From JANQLU01 sp964434955 (lineage in GTDB: Bacteria; Planctomycetota; Planctomycetia; Pirellulales; Pirellulaceae), in contig CAYSXI010000086.1 of NCBI GenBank assembly GCA_964434955.1, positions 1 through 20,370 on the forward strand: DNA of 20,370 bases, given 5' to 3'. Made by a program: the position numbers and the translations under genes. Within the stretch, counting starts at the first letter, position 1; each line of letters begins with the position of its first letter. Of the stretch, positions 1 through 6,582 are shown piece after piece. Below the pieces are notes generated by a model. That model was not told the DNA's origin, searched no databases, and saw nothing but the letters and a program-made list of their open reading frames with translations.

Positions 1-134
1 TGCCCACGTTTCATTCCCCTCGGCAAGATAATTGAAAGTGCCGGCGACGAAACGGTATTGGCATTCAGCGAATGGATGTTGCTCGATGGCCAGACGAGGG
101 CAACGGCGACAAGGCTCAGAAATACTCGAATCAT
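1..134 (-). CDS. N-terminus of a secreted PPC-like (pre-peptidase C) protein, cut by the window edge
   Basis: Reading from the ATG at 132-134 gives 44 codons that stay open to the edge. The first ~25 residues (MIRVFLSLVAVALVWPSS) form a clear signal peptide: a basic start followed by a hydrophobic core. After it comes SSPALSIILPRGMKRG. A short 'P-x-L-x-x-I-x-P-R-G-x-x-R-G' block like this opens many planctomycete secreted proteins with pre-peptidase C-terminal (PPC) domains, and those genes often sit just downstream of a DUF1501 gene, as here (156-base gap, same strand). The protein is inferred to be exported to the periplasm or cell surface. No catalytic domain is visible in this fragment, so the family call rests on the motif and the neighbour. 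It could be another secreted planctomycete protein. Confidence 0.6.
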   Translation of the reverse strand, partial: MIRVFLSLVAVALVWPSSNIHSLNANTVSSPALSIILPRGMKRG

Positions 135-290
135 GAATTCACACGCATGGATTGATAAGCGCGCCCATTCAATTCGTGCTTCCTTGCATCGTGGATGGAC
201 TTCAGATTAGTGATCGGCGACGTTCTCTGTGCCGACTCTTTTATGTTAGTTCAACGTCTTCGTTGAATTTCCAGTCAATCAAATACGGCC

Positions 291-1655
291 CTAACTTTTT
301 GCTTCCTTTTTGGCCGTCGCTTTCGTTGCCGGTTTCTTGGCTGGTTTTTTGGCCAACAAATCCGTAACGATTTTGCCTCCGTCAACGATCTCAATGGGTC
401 GATCACCGGGAGCCATGAGTTCCTTGTCGGCAACGATTCCCAGGCAGTGATACATGGTCGTTGCCCAATCTTCGACCGTCAGCGGATTGTCTTCCGGTTC
501 ACTTGCCGTTGAGTTACTTGTTCCGTAGGCCAAGCCGCGTTTCATACCGCCGCCTGCCATCATGATGCTGAAAACTTTTGGCCAGTGGTCACGGCCGGCC
601 GTCGGATTGATCTTCGGTGTGCGACCAAACTCACTGCAAAGGCAGACCAAGGTCGAGTCGAGCAAGCCCCGCTGATCCAAGTCAGAAATCAATGTTGCCA
701 GAGCCTGATCAAGCGCCGGCATCTGGTTTCGCATCGAACCGTTGATGTTATTGTGCATGTCCCAGCCGCCATACGTCATCGTGACGAAACGGACTCCTGC
801 CTCAACCAGCCGGCGGGCAAGCAACATTCGCTGTCCCGCTGTATTTCGGCCATAGGCATCGCGAACCTCTTTCTTCTCTTTGTTGATATCGAAAGCTTCA
901 CGGGCTTTTTGCGAACTGATCAAGCTGTAGGCTCGCTGGTAAAACGTGTCGGCCGCGTCCAATGCGTCCGATTTCTCGACGTCACGGAACTGCTTGTTGA
1001 CAATGTCCAACATCTTTCGCCGCTTGGAGAATCGTTCCGTTGAGACGCCGCCCGGCAAATTGAGGTCGCGAACGGTAAAGTTCCCGCGGGCCGGATCAGC
1101 GCCCAATGAAAATCCAGCGTATGACGAACTCAGATAACCGGTCCCTGCATAAGGCGTCGGCTGGTTAGGAATTAGAACGTAGGGAGGCAAGTTGTTTCTT
1201 GGACCGAATTCATGAGCAATGACGCTGCCCATGCTTGGGTATTGAAGGGCTGGACTTGGCCGATACCCGGTAAACATGTTGTGGGTCCCACGCTCATGGG
1301 CTGCTTCGCCATGGGTCATCGATCGACAGACGGTGATCTTGTCAGCGATGCCAGCCGTTCGCTTCATCAATTCGTTGAATCGAACACCCGCGATTTTGGT
1401 CTGGATGCTGCCCATCGGTCCTCGATATTCGAGCGGGGCATAGGGCTTGGGGTCAAAGGACTCTTGGTGAGCCATCCCACCGGGAAGAAAGATAAAGATC
1501 GCACTCTTGGCCGTGCCTTCCTTACTTTCGTAATGTTTCTGGTCGGCCTGGGCTGATTGAATTCGAAACAGGTCCGTTAAGGAAAGCCCCAATCCTCCCA
1601 GGGCTCCGATTTGAAGAACGTTTCTGCGGCTAAGAATGTTGTCCGTACAGTTCAT
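291..1655 (-). CDS. DUF1501 domain-containing protein with Tat signal
   Basis: About 454 residues, the usual size for DUF1501 proteins, a sulfatase/alkaline-phosphatase-like family greatly expanded in planctomycetes. From the chosen start, SRRNVLQIG (residues 9-17) followed by a Gly/Leu-rich stretch to ADQ is a twin-arginine export signal. The core has the family's early block AIFIFLPGGMAHQESFDPKP (about 52-71), then THGEAAHERGTHNMFTGY, a GGWDMHNN block and EFGRTPKINPTAGRDHWP. These are His/Asp-rich segments typical of the family. The tail is Lys/Ala-rich (KKPAKKPATKATAKKEAKS). The start at 1655 is preferred over an in-frame ATG at 1697 because AGAGG lies 6-7 bases ahead of it and homologues begin a few residues before the twin arginine. 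The gene is followed by a PPC-like gene, a usual partner. The substrate is unknown. Family call is secure, function is not. Confidence 0.9.
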   Translation of the reverse strand: MNCTDNILSRRNVLQIGALGGLGLSLTDLFRIQSAQADQKHYESKEGTAKSAIFIFLPGGMAHQESFDPKPYAPLEYRGPMGSIQTKIAGVRFNELMKRTAGIADKITVCRSMTHGEAAHERGTHNMFTGYRPSPALQYPSMGSVIAHEFGPRNNLPPYVLIPNQPTPYAGTGYLSSSYAGFSLGADPARGNFTVRDLNLPGGVSTERFSKRRKMLDIVNKQFRDVEKSDALDAADTFYQRAYSLISSQKAREAFDINKEKKEVRDAYGRNTAGQRMLLARRLVEAGVRFVTMTYGGWDMHNNINGSMRNQMPALDQALATLISDLDQRGLLDSTLVCLCSEFGRTPKINPTAGRDHWPKVFSIMMAGGGMKRGLAYGTSNSTASEPEDNPLTVEDWATTMYHCLGIVADKELMAPGDRPIEIVDGGKIVTDLLAKKPAKKPATKATAKKEAKS

Positions 1656-2073
1656 GCCGATCCTCTTCAGTTTGGAAAAGTGGTTATCGTTCCCCATTGT
1701 GGTCGACTGGGGATTGATGATGGGTCCATTATGATGGCCAAAAAATCCGGTGAAAAGCCTAATATTACGTTAATTGACGCAATGAATTGCGAAGTCGCTT
1801 TATTTTTTGTTTCCCCAAAAAACACGGATTTCGAGATTGCTTTGCGCGTGAACGAAAACCGTTTCAAACCGGGTAAAACGGATTTCGGAAATCTGGAACA
1901 GAAACCCCTTTGACCCAATCGGGGGATTCAAGCCTCGAAACCTCAGAAAATTTCAGGCTGAGAGCGGTTTCAAGCCGGGGTGGATGGAAAGGCCTTTTGC
2001 GAGAGCCGCAATTCTGGTGCTGGTGATTGGCAGATTGCGATCCAATGACGGTCTTATTCCGCCTATGAAGGTC
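1656..2073. other. Non-coding gap between rnc and the DUF1501 gene
   Basis: 418 bases with no convincing gene. Two small overlapping ORFs on opposite strands lack any recognisable domain or ribosome site. The gap holds an imperfect 13-base direct repeat, GTTTCAAACCGGG (1861-1873) and GTTTCAAGCCGGG (1967-1979). It also holds a hairpin CCGTTT/AAACGG (1859-1864 with 1876-1881). On the minus strand that hairpin is followed by TTTTC and might end rnc transcription. Confidence 0.5.
1859..1881 (-). terminator. Possible weak terminator hairpin after rnc
   Basis: CCGTTT (1859-1864) pairs with AAACGG (1876-1881) across an 11-base loop. Read on the minus strand the stem is followed by TTTTCG, a short T-rich run. 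It lies ~190 bases after the rnc stop and upstream of the DUF1501 gene. The stem is short, so this is tentative. Confidence 0.25.
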
Positions 2074-2817
2074 TCATTCCGATGGATCGTTGGCGAAAGG
2101 CAAAGGTTCTTCCGCAAATTTTGCCAGCGCGTTGGCGGCGGCCCTTTGCTCGGCTTCTTTTTTGTTGTTGCCCCAAGCGGGAGCAAATACGTCCGTCCCA
2201 ATTTTTGCCGCAATCTGGAAACACTTGCTGTGGTCAGGCCCCTGCTCATCCAACAGAACGTAAGAGGGTGGCTTTCCGTATTTGCGTTGAGCAAATTGTT
2301 GCAACTGAGATTTGTGATTGGTTTCAAATTTGCCTTCGGTCGCGTTGTGAATTTCCACCTTCAACAAGGGGTTTAGAAAAGCGCGGGCGGCATCCAAGCC
2401 ACCGTCCAGGTAGATGGCCGCAATGATTGACTCAAAAACATTTGCCAGCAGGCTGGAAGGGATTTGTTGGTCGTTCGACATTCCCTTGCCGAGAATCAGG
2501 AATTCCTCGAGACCAAGCTTTTCACTCAGGATGCTGCAAAGTCGACGACTTACGACTTGCGATTTGATCTTGGTCAAATCTCCCTCAAGCCAATTTGGGT
2601 AAAGCTCGAAAAGCAGATCGCATGTCACAAATCCGAGTACGGCGTCCCCAAGGAATTCCAATCGTTCGTTGGAATGCAGTCGTGTTGCGGCACCCGAAGC
2701 ATGCGTCAGCGCCAGGTGGAGCAGAGATTTTTCCTCGAGCGACACGCCGAGCGCAAGCTCGCATTTCTCAACGTGAGCCAACTGGTCGTCAGTAAGTTGA
2801 ATTATGGGAAAACTCAT
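2074..2817 (-). CDS. rnc: Ribonuclease III
   Basis: 247 residues, a normal bacterial RNase III length. It cleaves double-stranded RNA in rRNA maturation and mRNA/antisense turnover in the cytoplasm. The N-terminal RNase III domain (about 10-150) carries the signature ERLEFLGDAVLG at 51-62, with Glu54 and Asp58 as catalytic/metal residues, and a second metal block SLLANVFESIIAAIYLDGG at 122-140. A double-stranded RNA binding domain follows (about 158-235), ending with the typical GNNKKEAEQRAAANALAKF. In the second block the usual Asp of 'ADVFEA' is Asn126, while the essential Glu129 is kept; Asn here also occurs in other bacterial RNase IIIs. There is no clear Shine-Dalgarno before the ATG. 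The gene follows the interrupted DUF1559 gene on the same strand, with an 82-base gap. Confidence 0.95.
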   Translation of the reverse strand: MSFPIIQLTDDQLAHVEKCELALGVSLEEKSLLHLALTHASGAATRLHSNERLEFLGDAVLGFVTCDLLFELYPNWLEGDLTKIKSQVVSRRLCSILSEKLGLEEFLILGKGMSNDQQIPSSLLANVFESIIAAIYLDGGLDAARAFLNPLLKVEIHNATEGKFETNHKSQLQQFAQRKYGKPPSYVLLDEQGPDHSKCFQIAAKIGTDVFAPAWGNNKKEAEQRAAANALAKFAEEPLPFANDPSE

Positions 2818-2860
2818 GGAACGATCGACGGGGCAACCGATTTTGGTTCCGAATTGTCAA

Positions 2861-2897
2861 GTGACCAATGGTCACGAGTTTTGTTGATATCGTCAAC
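2861..2897. repeat. Two short inverted repeats between DUF1559 and rnc
   Basis: GTGACC (2861-2866) and GGTCAC (2870-2875) form a perfect inverted repeat around AAT. Immediately beside it, GTTGA (2883-2887) and TCAAC (2893-2897) form a second. They lie in the 82-base gap after the DUF1559 stop and ahead of the rnc ATG. No T-run follows on the minus strand, so they are poor intrinsic terminators. They could be an operator or an RNA-processing stem in the rnc leader; some bacteria autoregulate rnc by cleaving a leader stem. Confidence 0.4.
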
Positions 2898-2899
2898 GG

Positions 2900-3907
2900 C
2901 TAATAGTCTTCTCCAACAATCTCGTCGCCATCGACGGTGCTTAGGCCACGATAAAGTTCCAGGTCGATTGCTTGTGAGATGAACTTGGTTGACTGATCGC
3001 CAAACGCAAAATTAGAACCGGAAGCATGCAGTGAAAAAAAACCGCGAACGCGATCGTTGGCGTCGGCACAATCGGCGCCGGGGGAGGCATCCATGGCAGC
3101 CCAAGCGGGACTCCGATTCATCGGCTCAGCGACTCCAGTGATTTGTTGAGTCACGGCAAACGTGGAACCCGATCCACCCAGGTGGGGCGCATTGTCGGCG
3201 CCATCGAAATTTGCTTTTGACCAGACCTGGCCAGCGACCTGTCCCGGTCAGCCTCACATGGCTTCGGCGGCAATGGATGCGTCGCTTGCTGCCTCCCCAA
3301 AAAATATGGTTTGAGAAAGACCGTCGCGAACTTGATCCATCCGGGTTTTTGAGTTGATGTCAAAGGGCCCACGCGGGTTCGGGTTGTTGAGGCAAAGAAA
3401 TGCCGAATCTCCTTTGCACATTGCATAGTCCAACCCGGATCCGGAGACACCACCGTCCTGTTCAACCACCCCGGAACTGACGGGGCACCGGAATACGGGA
3501 ATGTTTGCGTTGGCCAGGTTCGCATTCGTGCCTTGGTCCCAAGCCAAGTTGAAGTCGTACGACTCGTAAACATTCTGTTGTTCAAGGTGCGGCAATAAGT
3601 AAACAAATCCGGAATGCTGTCCGGTTCGAAAATCGTCGTCGAGGTGGAGGCTACCCGGCGGGAAATGTCCTTTGCTTGATTCGTAATTGATGGATGCCAG
3701 GGCAAGTTGGCGGAGGTTGCTTCGGCAGTTGACGTTGCGGGCGACGGATCGAACATATTGAACCGCGGGAACCAATAACGCAATCAGAATGGCAATGATC
3801 GCGAGAACCACCAATAGCTCAACCAGCGTAAATGCCTGGGAACGTAAGCCCCGGGAGCGGCAGTGCTTCATGAGTCCAAGAAGATCAAAGGAGGGAGGGT
3901 ATTGCAT
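2900..3907 (-). pseudogene. DUF1559 pseudopilin-like protein, interrupted by two in-frame TGA codons
   Basis: One reading frame runs from 3907 to the TAG at 2900-2902 (335 codons, the family's usual size) but is broken by TGA at 3254-3256 and again at 3248-3250. The N-terminal part (217 residues) has a type IV pilin-like segment AFTLVELLVVLAIIAILIA from residue 25, with Ala rather than the usual Gly before the Phe. It then has the DUF1559 landmarks NLRQLALASINYESSKGHFPPGS and YLLPHLEQQNVY. The C-terminal part, in the same frame, has the family ending SGSNFAFGDQSTKFISQAID...YRGLSTVDGDEIVGEDY. Between 3257 and ~3220 another frame is open and reads PCEADRDRSLA, so two compensating one-base indels are as likely as two nonsense mutations. 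A second possible start is Met13 (3871). DUF1559 proteins are abundant in planctomycetes; their role is unknown. The call is pseudogene or sequence error. Confidence 0.8.
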
Positions 3908-3979
3908 GCCCGTATTCTAACGAATCAAGTGCCTTTCGCGCACAGAGATTTGGGCAATCCCTTTGTTTCCAACGAATTT

Positions 3980-4005
3980 TGTGCCGCTGGCATGTGCCGC
4001 TGGCA
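3980..4005. repeat. Perfect 13-base tandem duplication
   Basis: TGTGCCGCTGGCA occurs twice with no gap (3980-3992 and 3993-4005). It lies in the 200-base non-coding stretch between the DAHP synthase stop and the DUF1559 start. A two-copy repeat like this is typical of replication slippage. No function is evident. Confidence 0.7.
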
Positions 4006-4107
4006 AGGGCGCATCGGGGAACGTGAACCTACCCTGGGTCCACGAAGAATCGATTCAAAAAGCGCGATCAGCAAAGCAGGAAATCGGCAATGCTCAATGA
4101 CTCGACG

Positions 4108-5469
4108 CTACTTTCGTCGCGCCGGCCGAAGTTCCTCGGCGATCAGGAATGCGATTTCCATTGCCTGGTCATAATTGAGTCTCGGATCCACGGCGCTTTT
4201 GTAAGCTCGTGAAAGGTCCGATTCCGTGAGTTTGGACGAACCACCCACGCATTCGGTCACGTTGTCACCCGTCAATTCGAGGTGGACCCCTCCAAGCCGT
4301 GATCCCAATTCCCGATGGATCCGAAAGGCCATACGAAGTTCGGAAATGATGGCTTCGAAATCACGTGTTTTGTGACCATTGCCTGTCGCAAAAGTGTTGC
4401 CGTGCATCGGGTCCGAAATCCAAAGAACGTTTCGTTCGGCCCGCTGAATCGCTTCGATCATCGAAGGCAACTGTGACTCGACATTGTCCGAACCAATACG
4501 GTGGATCAAAGTCACACGACCTTTTTCATTCTTGGGGTTCAAAATCTTCGTCAGTTCAATCAGCTCATGGCCGTCGATCGCGCCATCGACCTTGATCCCG
4601 ATCGGGTTTTGAATTCCACGGAAATATTCGACATGGGCACCATCCAAATGTCGCGTTCGATTGCCGATCCATGGAAAGTGAGTGCTCAAGTTGTACCAAC
4701 CGGTACGCCTCGGGACATGGCGGGTTTGGGCCTGCTCATAATTCAAATGCAAGCCTTCATGGGAAGTAAAAAACTCGACCCCTTTGCTTCCCATGATCGA
4801 TGTGCCCAGCACCTTCTCCATGAACACAAGCGAATTCGTGATCGATTCCACCATCTCGTGATATTGTTTTCCACGCGGCGAATCCTTGGCAAATTCCATT
4901 TCCCAGTTTTCGGGATGGTGAAGGTCGGCGAAACCTCCCGCCGATAGCGCGCGTATAAAGTTAAGCGTCAGCGCGGCTCGTTCGTATCCACGAAGAAGGA
5001 GTTGGGGGTCCGGCCGGCGCTCGCTGGCGGTAAATCCACTTCGGTTGATGATATCACCCCGGTAAACAGGAAGCGTGATTCCGTCCCTCGTTTCCTTATC
5101 GTTGGAGCGTGGCTTCGCGTATTGACCAGCGATTCTACCGATCCGAATGATCTGTTTCTTGGTCCCGTAGGTGAGGACGAAACTCATTTGGAGCAGCACT
5201 TTGAGATTTCGAACGATGGCATCGGTCGAGCAATCGTCCAAACTTTCGCTGCAGTCACCGCCCTGTAGAACGAAGGCCTCGCCATCGGCTGCCTGAATCA
5301 GCTTGTCCCGCAACGAATGGATTTCCCAACTGGTCACCAGCGGCGGGAGCTGGCAGAGTCGATCAATGACCGAACGAAGTTCATCTTGGTTGTCGTAGGC
5401 CGGTTGTTGGTTGGCGACGTGGTTTCGCCAAGACTCCGGAATCCAAGCTTGCTGGAGATCTTCGTTCAT
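4108..5469 (-). CDS. Class II 3-deoxy-7-phosphoheptulonate (DAHP) synthase
   Basis: 453 residues. It condenses phosphoenolpyruvate and erythrose 4-phosphate to DAHP, the first step of the shikimate pathway for aromatic amino acids, in the cytoplasm. It belongs to the class II (plant/Mycobacterium AroG) type rather than the E. coli AroF/G/H type. Visible blocks are LQGGDCSES (69-76), IIRIGRIAGQYAKPRS (107-122), ISDPMHGNT (351-359), GVHLELTGDNVTECVGG (394-410) and VDPRLNYDQ (427-435). Cys73, His356, Glu398 and Asp428 fall at the positions of the known metal ligands Cys87, His369, Glu411 and Asp441 of the M. tuberculosis enzyme, with almost identical spacing. The N-terminus is slightly shorter than in M. 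tuberculosis, whose N-terminal extension helps form an allosteric site. No other shikimate gene is nearby. Confidence 0.95.
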   Translation of the reverse strand: MNEDLQQAWIPESWRNHVANQQPAYDNQDELRSVIDRLCQLPPLVTSWEIHSLRDKLIQAADGEAFVLQGGDCSESLDDCSTDAIVRNLKVLLQMSFVLTYGTKKQIIRIGRIAGQYAKPRSNDKETRDGITLPVYRGDIINRSGFTASERRPDPQLLLRGYERAALTLNFIRALSAGGFADLHHPENWEMEFAKDSPRGKQYHEMVESITNSLVFMEKVLGTSIMGSKGVEFFTSHEGLHLNYEQAQTRHVPRRTGWYNLSTHFPWIGNRTRHLDGAHVEYFRGIQNPIGIKVDGAIDGHELIELTKILNPKNEKGRVTLIHRIGSDNVESQLPSMIEAIQRAERNVLWISDPMHGNTFATGNGHKTRDFEAIISELRMAFRIHRELGSRLGGVHLELTGDNVTECVGGSSKLTESDLSRAYKSAVDPRLNYDQAMEIAFLIAEELRPARRK

Positions 5470-5517
5470 TTCGTGGGGGATCTGTCAAATAAGGGCGTTC
5501 GATTTTCGCAAGTAGTT

Positions 5518-5546
5518 ATTATCTCAACTCGACCGATTTTGGCCAA
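5518..5546 (-). promoter_or_regulatory. Candidate sigma-70-type promoter for DAHP synthase
   Basis: On the minus strand, TTGGCC (plus 5541-5546) and GATAAT (plus 5518-5523) are separated by exactly 17 bases. GATAAT matches 5 of 6 of the -10 consensus and TTGGCC 4 of 6 of the -35. Transcription would start roughly 40 bases before the ATG. The call rests on consensus matching only. Confidence 0.35.
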
Positions 5547-5702
5547 CCGAAAAGACCCACTTGGCGGTTTTCTACCGAATCATCGAATCGAAAAATGGAA
5601 ATGTGAAGTTATTGGGTTTGTAGTGAACACAACAGTTGTTCGCCGCCCTCAGGACCGGAGTCGGTGGAACAATCGGCACATGTGGCCAGCAAGAAAGCCA
5701 AG

Positions 5703-5719
5703 CCGGAAAAAGTTTCCGG
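5703..5719. repeat. Hairpin upstream of the PEP-CTERM-like gene
   Basis: CCGGAAA (5703-5709) and TTTCCGG (5713-5719) form a perfect 7-base stem with a 3-base loop. It lies ~97 bases ahead of the chosen ATG. It could be a regulator site or a leader RNA stem. No T-run follows, so it is not a terminator. Confidence 0.4.
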
Positions 5720-5815
5720 AGTCTCGGAAAATCATGCTCGGTGGATTCCGATACTGACCCAGACAGCTGACAAAAATGGGACGACTCTGCCTCGCTTAAT
5801 TTGCAAAGGACTGCA

Positions 5816-6505
5816 ATGTTCCCTCAATATCCATTCCGAATTTTCTCGCTTTCACTTCTGGTGGTGTTTTCCCTGCTGGTCATGAGCCCTTCCAGGGCGC
5901 GAGCCGATTTGATGATCAATTACGATCACGTCGCTGGCGATTCGTGGGCGATCAATCCAAACAACGTTCTCGGTGTCCGCTTCTACTACGACGACACGTC
6001 GTTCGCGCTGAACAGTGCCCGATTGTTCGTTGGCATCAGTGGACTTTCTCCAATCACCGCCGACGTCTCGGTCGTTCAATTTGATTCGGCCGCCGACAAT
6101 TCGGCGACGATCCTCGGAACGGTCTCGGGCGTATCCTTCAGTCACGCTTTTCCAACGGATTTCGATACTCAATCAACCGCCGTTGATTTTCAGAGTTTGG
6201 GCATCAACATCGAGCGGGACAATTTTTACGGTTTTGTCGTCCACAATCCGAGCGCGGGTTTTCTGGTTGGTGCCGTCGACAACTCGAATCCCGAAGCCGA
6301 CATTCAGGCAATCACTTCGGGAACCTTTCCGGGAGTCCTGCCGGGTTCTGCCGGCCAGGATATGGCATTCCGAGTTCAGGGTACGGCCATTCCTGAACCG
6401 CACGAGGTGATGTTGTTGGCAATTTGGGCGGGTGTGTTTGGCTATGCGGGAAGGTGGTGGTACCGCAAGAAGCGTATGAATGCCGCCGCGGCGACGAAGA
6501 AATAG
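5816..6505 (+). CDS. Secreted PEP-CTERM-like surface protein
   Basis: 229 residues. The start at 5816 is chosen because AAAGGA lies 5 bases ahead; an in-frame TTG at 5801 is less likely. Residues 1-30 are a signal peptide (hydrophobic LSLLVVFSLLVM, cleavage likely after ARA). The middle (31-190) is a beta-rich extracellular-type domain with no Cys and no family I can name. The C-terminus has IPEP (192-195), a hydrophobic stretch LLAIWAGVFGYAG and a basic cluster RWWYRKKR, the tripartite PEP-CTERM signal used for sorting by exosortase. Nine further residues (MNAAAATKK) follow the basic cluster, more than usual. Inferred role: an exported protein processed at the membrane and released or attached at the surface. 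No exosortase is in the window. A strong terminator follows directly. Confidence 0.8.
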   Translation: MFPQYPFRIFSLSLLVVFSLLVMSPSRARADLMINYDHVAGDSWAINPNNVLGVRFYYDDTSFALNSARLFVGISGLSPITADVSVVQFDSAADNSATILGTVSGVSFSHAFPTDFDTQSTAVDFQSLGINIERDNFYGFVVHNPSAGFLVGAVDNSNPEADIQAITSGTFPGVLPGSAGQDMAFRVQGTAIPEPHEVMLLAIWAGVFGYAGRWWYRKKRMNAAAATKK

Positions 6506-6530
6506 TCGTCGCCTTTGCCATTCGGCCAAA

Positions 6531-6560
6531 AAAAAGCCCGGCGACTTGCCGGGCTTTTTT
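6531..6560. terminator. Bidirectional intrinsic terminator between the PEP-CTERM-like gene and groEL
   Basis: AAAAAGCCCGGC (6531-6542) pairs with GCCGGGCTTTTT (6548-6559) across the 5-base loop GACTT. The GC-rich 7-base core is flanked by A-runs on one side and T-runs on the other, so it works in both directions. It sits exactly between two convergent genes, 26 bases after one stop and 23 bases after the other. This is the clearest terminator in the window. Confidence 0.92.
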
Positions 6561-6582
6561 GTTTTCGTTTCATCGGTTTCGA

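Larger units (their letters stand above)
5470..5815. other. Divergent promoter region between DAHP synthase and the PEP-CTERM-like gene
   Basis: 346 bases with no gene. It should carry promoters for both flanking genes. A reasonable candidate for the minus-strand gene is at 5518-5546. A 7-base-stem hairpin lies at 5703-5719. I see no convincing sigma-54 type (-24/-12) box ahead of the PEP-CTERM-like gene. Confidence 0.5.

Noticed and set aside
1611..1918. Two overlapping small ORFs on opposite strands upstream of the DUF1501 gene
   Set aside because: Neither has a domain, a ribosome site or neighbours in support; each is the mirror of the other and overlaps the DUF1501 N-terminus.
3245..3258. 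Selenocysteine coding at the TGA codons in the DUF1559 gene
   Set aside because: Two TGAs nine bases apart, no family Cys known at this position and no clear SECIS-like stem directly downstream.
3151..3783. 210-codon minus-strand ORF in another frame of the DUF1559 gene
   Set aside because: Its protein has no family features, while the frame beside it has clear DUF1559 motifs. It matters only as the possible bridging frame near 3220-3257.
5660..5815. Sigma-54 type promoter ahead of the PEP-CTERM-like gene
   Set aside because: A TGGC occurs near 5686 but the matching GC at the right distance is missing.
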